In this document: positions 33,278 through 33,339 of the stretch, in pieces | How the letters are laid out: the number at the start of each line of letters is the position of its first letter | Numbering within the stretch: the first letter of the stretch is position 1 | NCBI GenBank assembly: GCA_013813765.1 | Contig: JACCRC010000278.1 | Coordinates: forward strand, 1-33,339 | DNA: 33,339 nt | Direction of reading: 5' to 3' | Origin: Deltaproteobacteria bacterium | GTDB lineage: Bacteria; Myxococcota_A; Polyangia; Haliangiales; Haliangiaceae | Notes under the pieces: model-generated | Seen by the model: the letters and a program-made list of their open reading frames with translations, nothing else | What the model was told of the DNA's origin: nothing | Database searches by the model: none | Made by a program: the position numbers and the translations under genes

Positions 33278-33339
33278 CTAGCGGTTCGTGATCCTCTCGT
33301 CGGTGATGACCATCGCGCGCTGGAGTCCGAGTTCGACTG
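33278..33339 (-). CDS. possible 3' end of a gene cut by the window edge
   Basis: On the minus strand the last 19 codons before TAG (33280-33278) read VELGLQRAMVITDERITNR. The composition looks like a protein end rather than an antisense shadow. With so little sequence no family can be named. It converges with the EamA gene, 72 bases away; that interval shows no clear terminator. Confidence 0.35.
   Translation of the reverse strand, partial: VELGLQRAMVITDERITNR

Overview
The window is GC-rich, densely coded DNA with no tRNA, rRNA, insertion sequence, integrase or CRISPR. Several traits point to a myxobacterium (Myxococcota), probably a Kofleriaceae or Haliangium-like lineage. These are the many lipoproteins whose Cys is followed by Ser/Gly/Asp/Ala-rich linkers, an AgmX/PglI-type TonB-like protein, a DUF2330 protein with a MYXO-CTERM-like tail, an NtrC-type regulator beside histidine kinases, and an ECF sigma factor fused to an unrelated domain. 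The lineage is inferred from gene content, not from a marker gene.

Layout. 68-1218: two small secreted or lipid-anchored proteins. 1231-5802: a GuaB1-type purine enzyme, divergent from a run of an RmlD-like reductase, a PRMT-type arginine methyltransferase and an ABC1/UbiB kinase. 5870-7213: a cysteine-rich lipoprotein with LAS-type metallopeptidase residues. 7220-10187 (minus): a FadL-type outer-membrane protein behind two tandem paralogues with Tyr-Arg-Asp repeat tails. 10267-10667: a broken DUF72 gene. 10686-14944: an unknown protein, a YkuD L,D-transpeptidase lipoprotein, a sterol-desaturase-like protein, a WGR protein and an unknown lipoprotein. 15011-18816 (minus): a membrane protein, the ECF-sigma fusion and a PAP2 phosphatase.

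18817-23823 is a regulatory block. It holds a palindrome- and hairpin-rich leader before a small protein, an NtrC-like regulator with a degenerate receiver, a histidine kinase convergent with it, a GlsB-type membrane protein, a second cytosolic histidine kinase and a molbindin. 23826-26219 (minus): a lysine-rich secreted protein, a methyltransferase, a thioredoxin translationally coupled to a lipoprotein, and a Cys-rich lipoprotein. 26322-30487 (minus): a pentaheme cytochrome c/TPR lipoprotein coupled to a DUF2330 protein. 30601-33205: a CapA-like protein divergent from an EamA transporter. The right edge cuts a possible gene.

Most of the content is envelope biology (lipoproteins, murein enzymes, outer membrane, redox) and signalling. 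I do not see a recognisable defence system or biosynthetic cluster. The most unusual items are the sigma-factor fusion, the receiver with two Asp-to-His changes, the conserved sigma54-like element before the YRD-repeat paralogues, the attenuator-like leader at 18916-19040, and the near-total lack of space between convergent stop codons.
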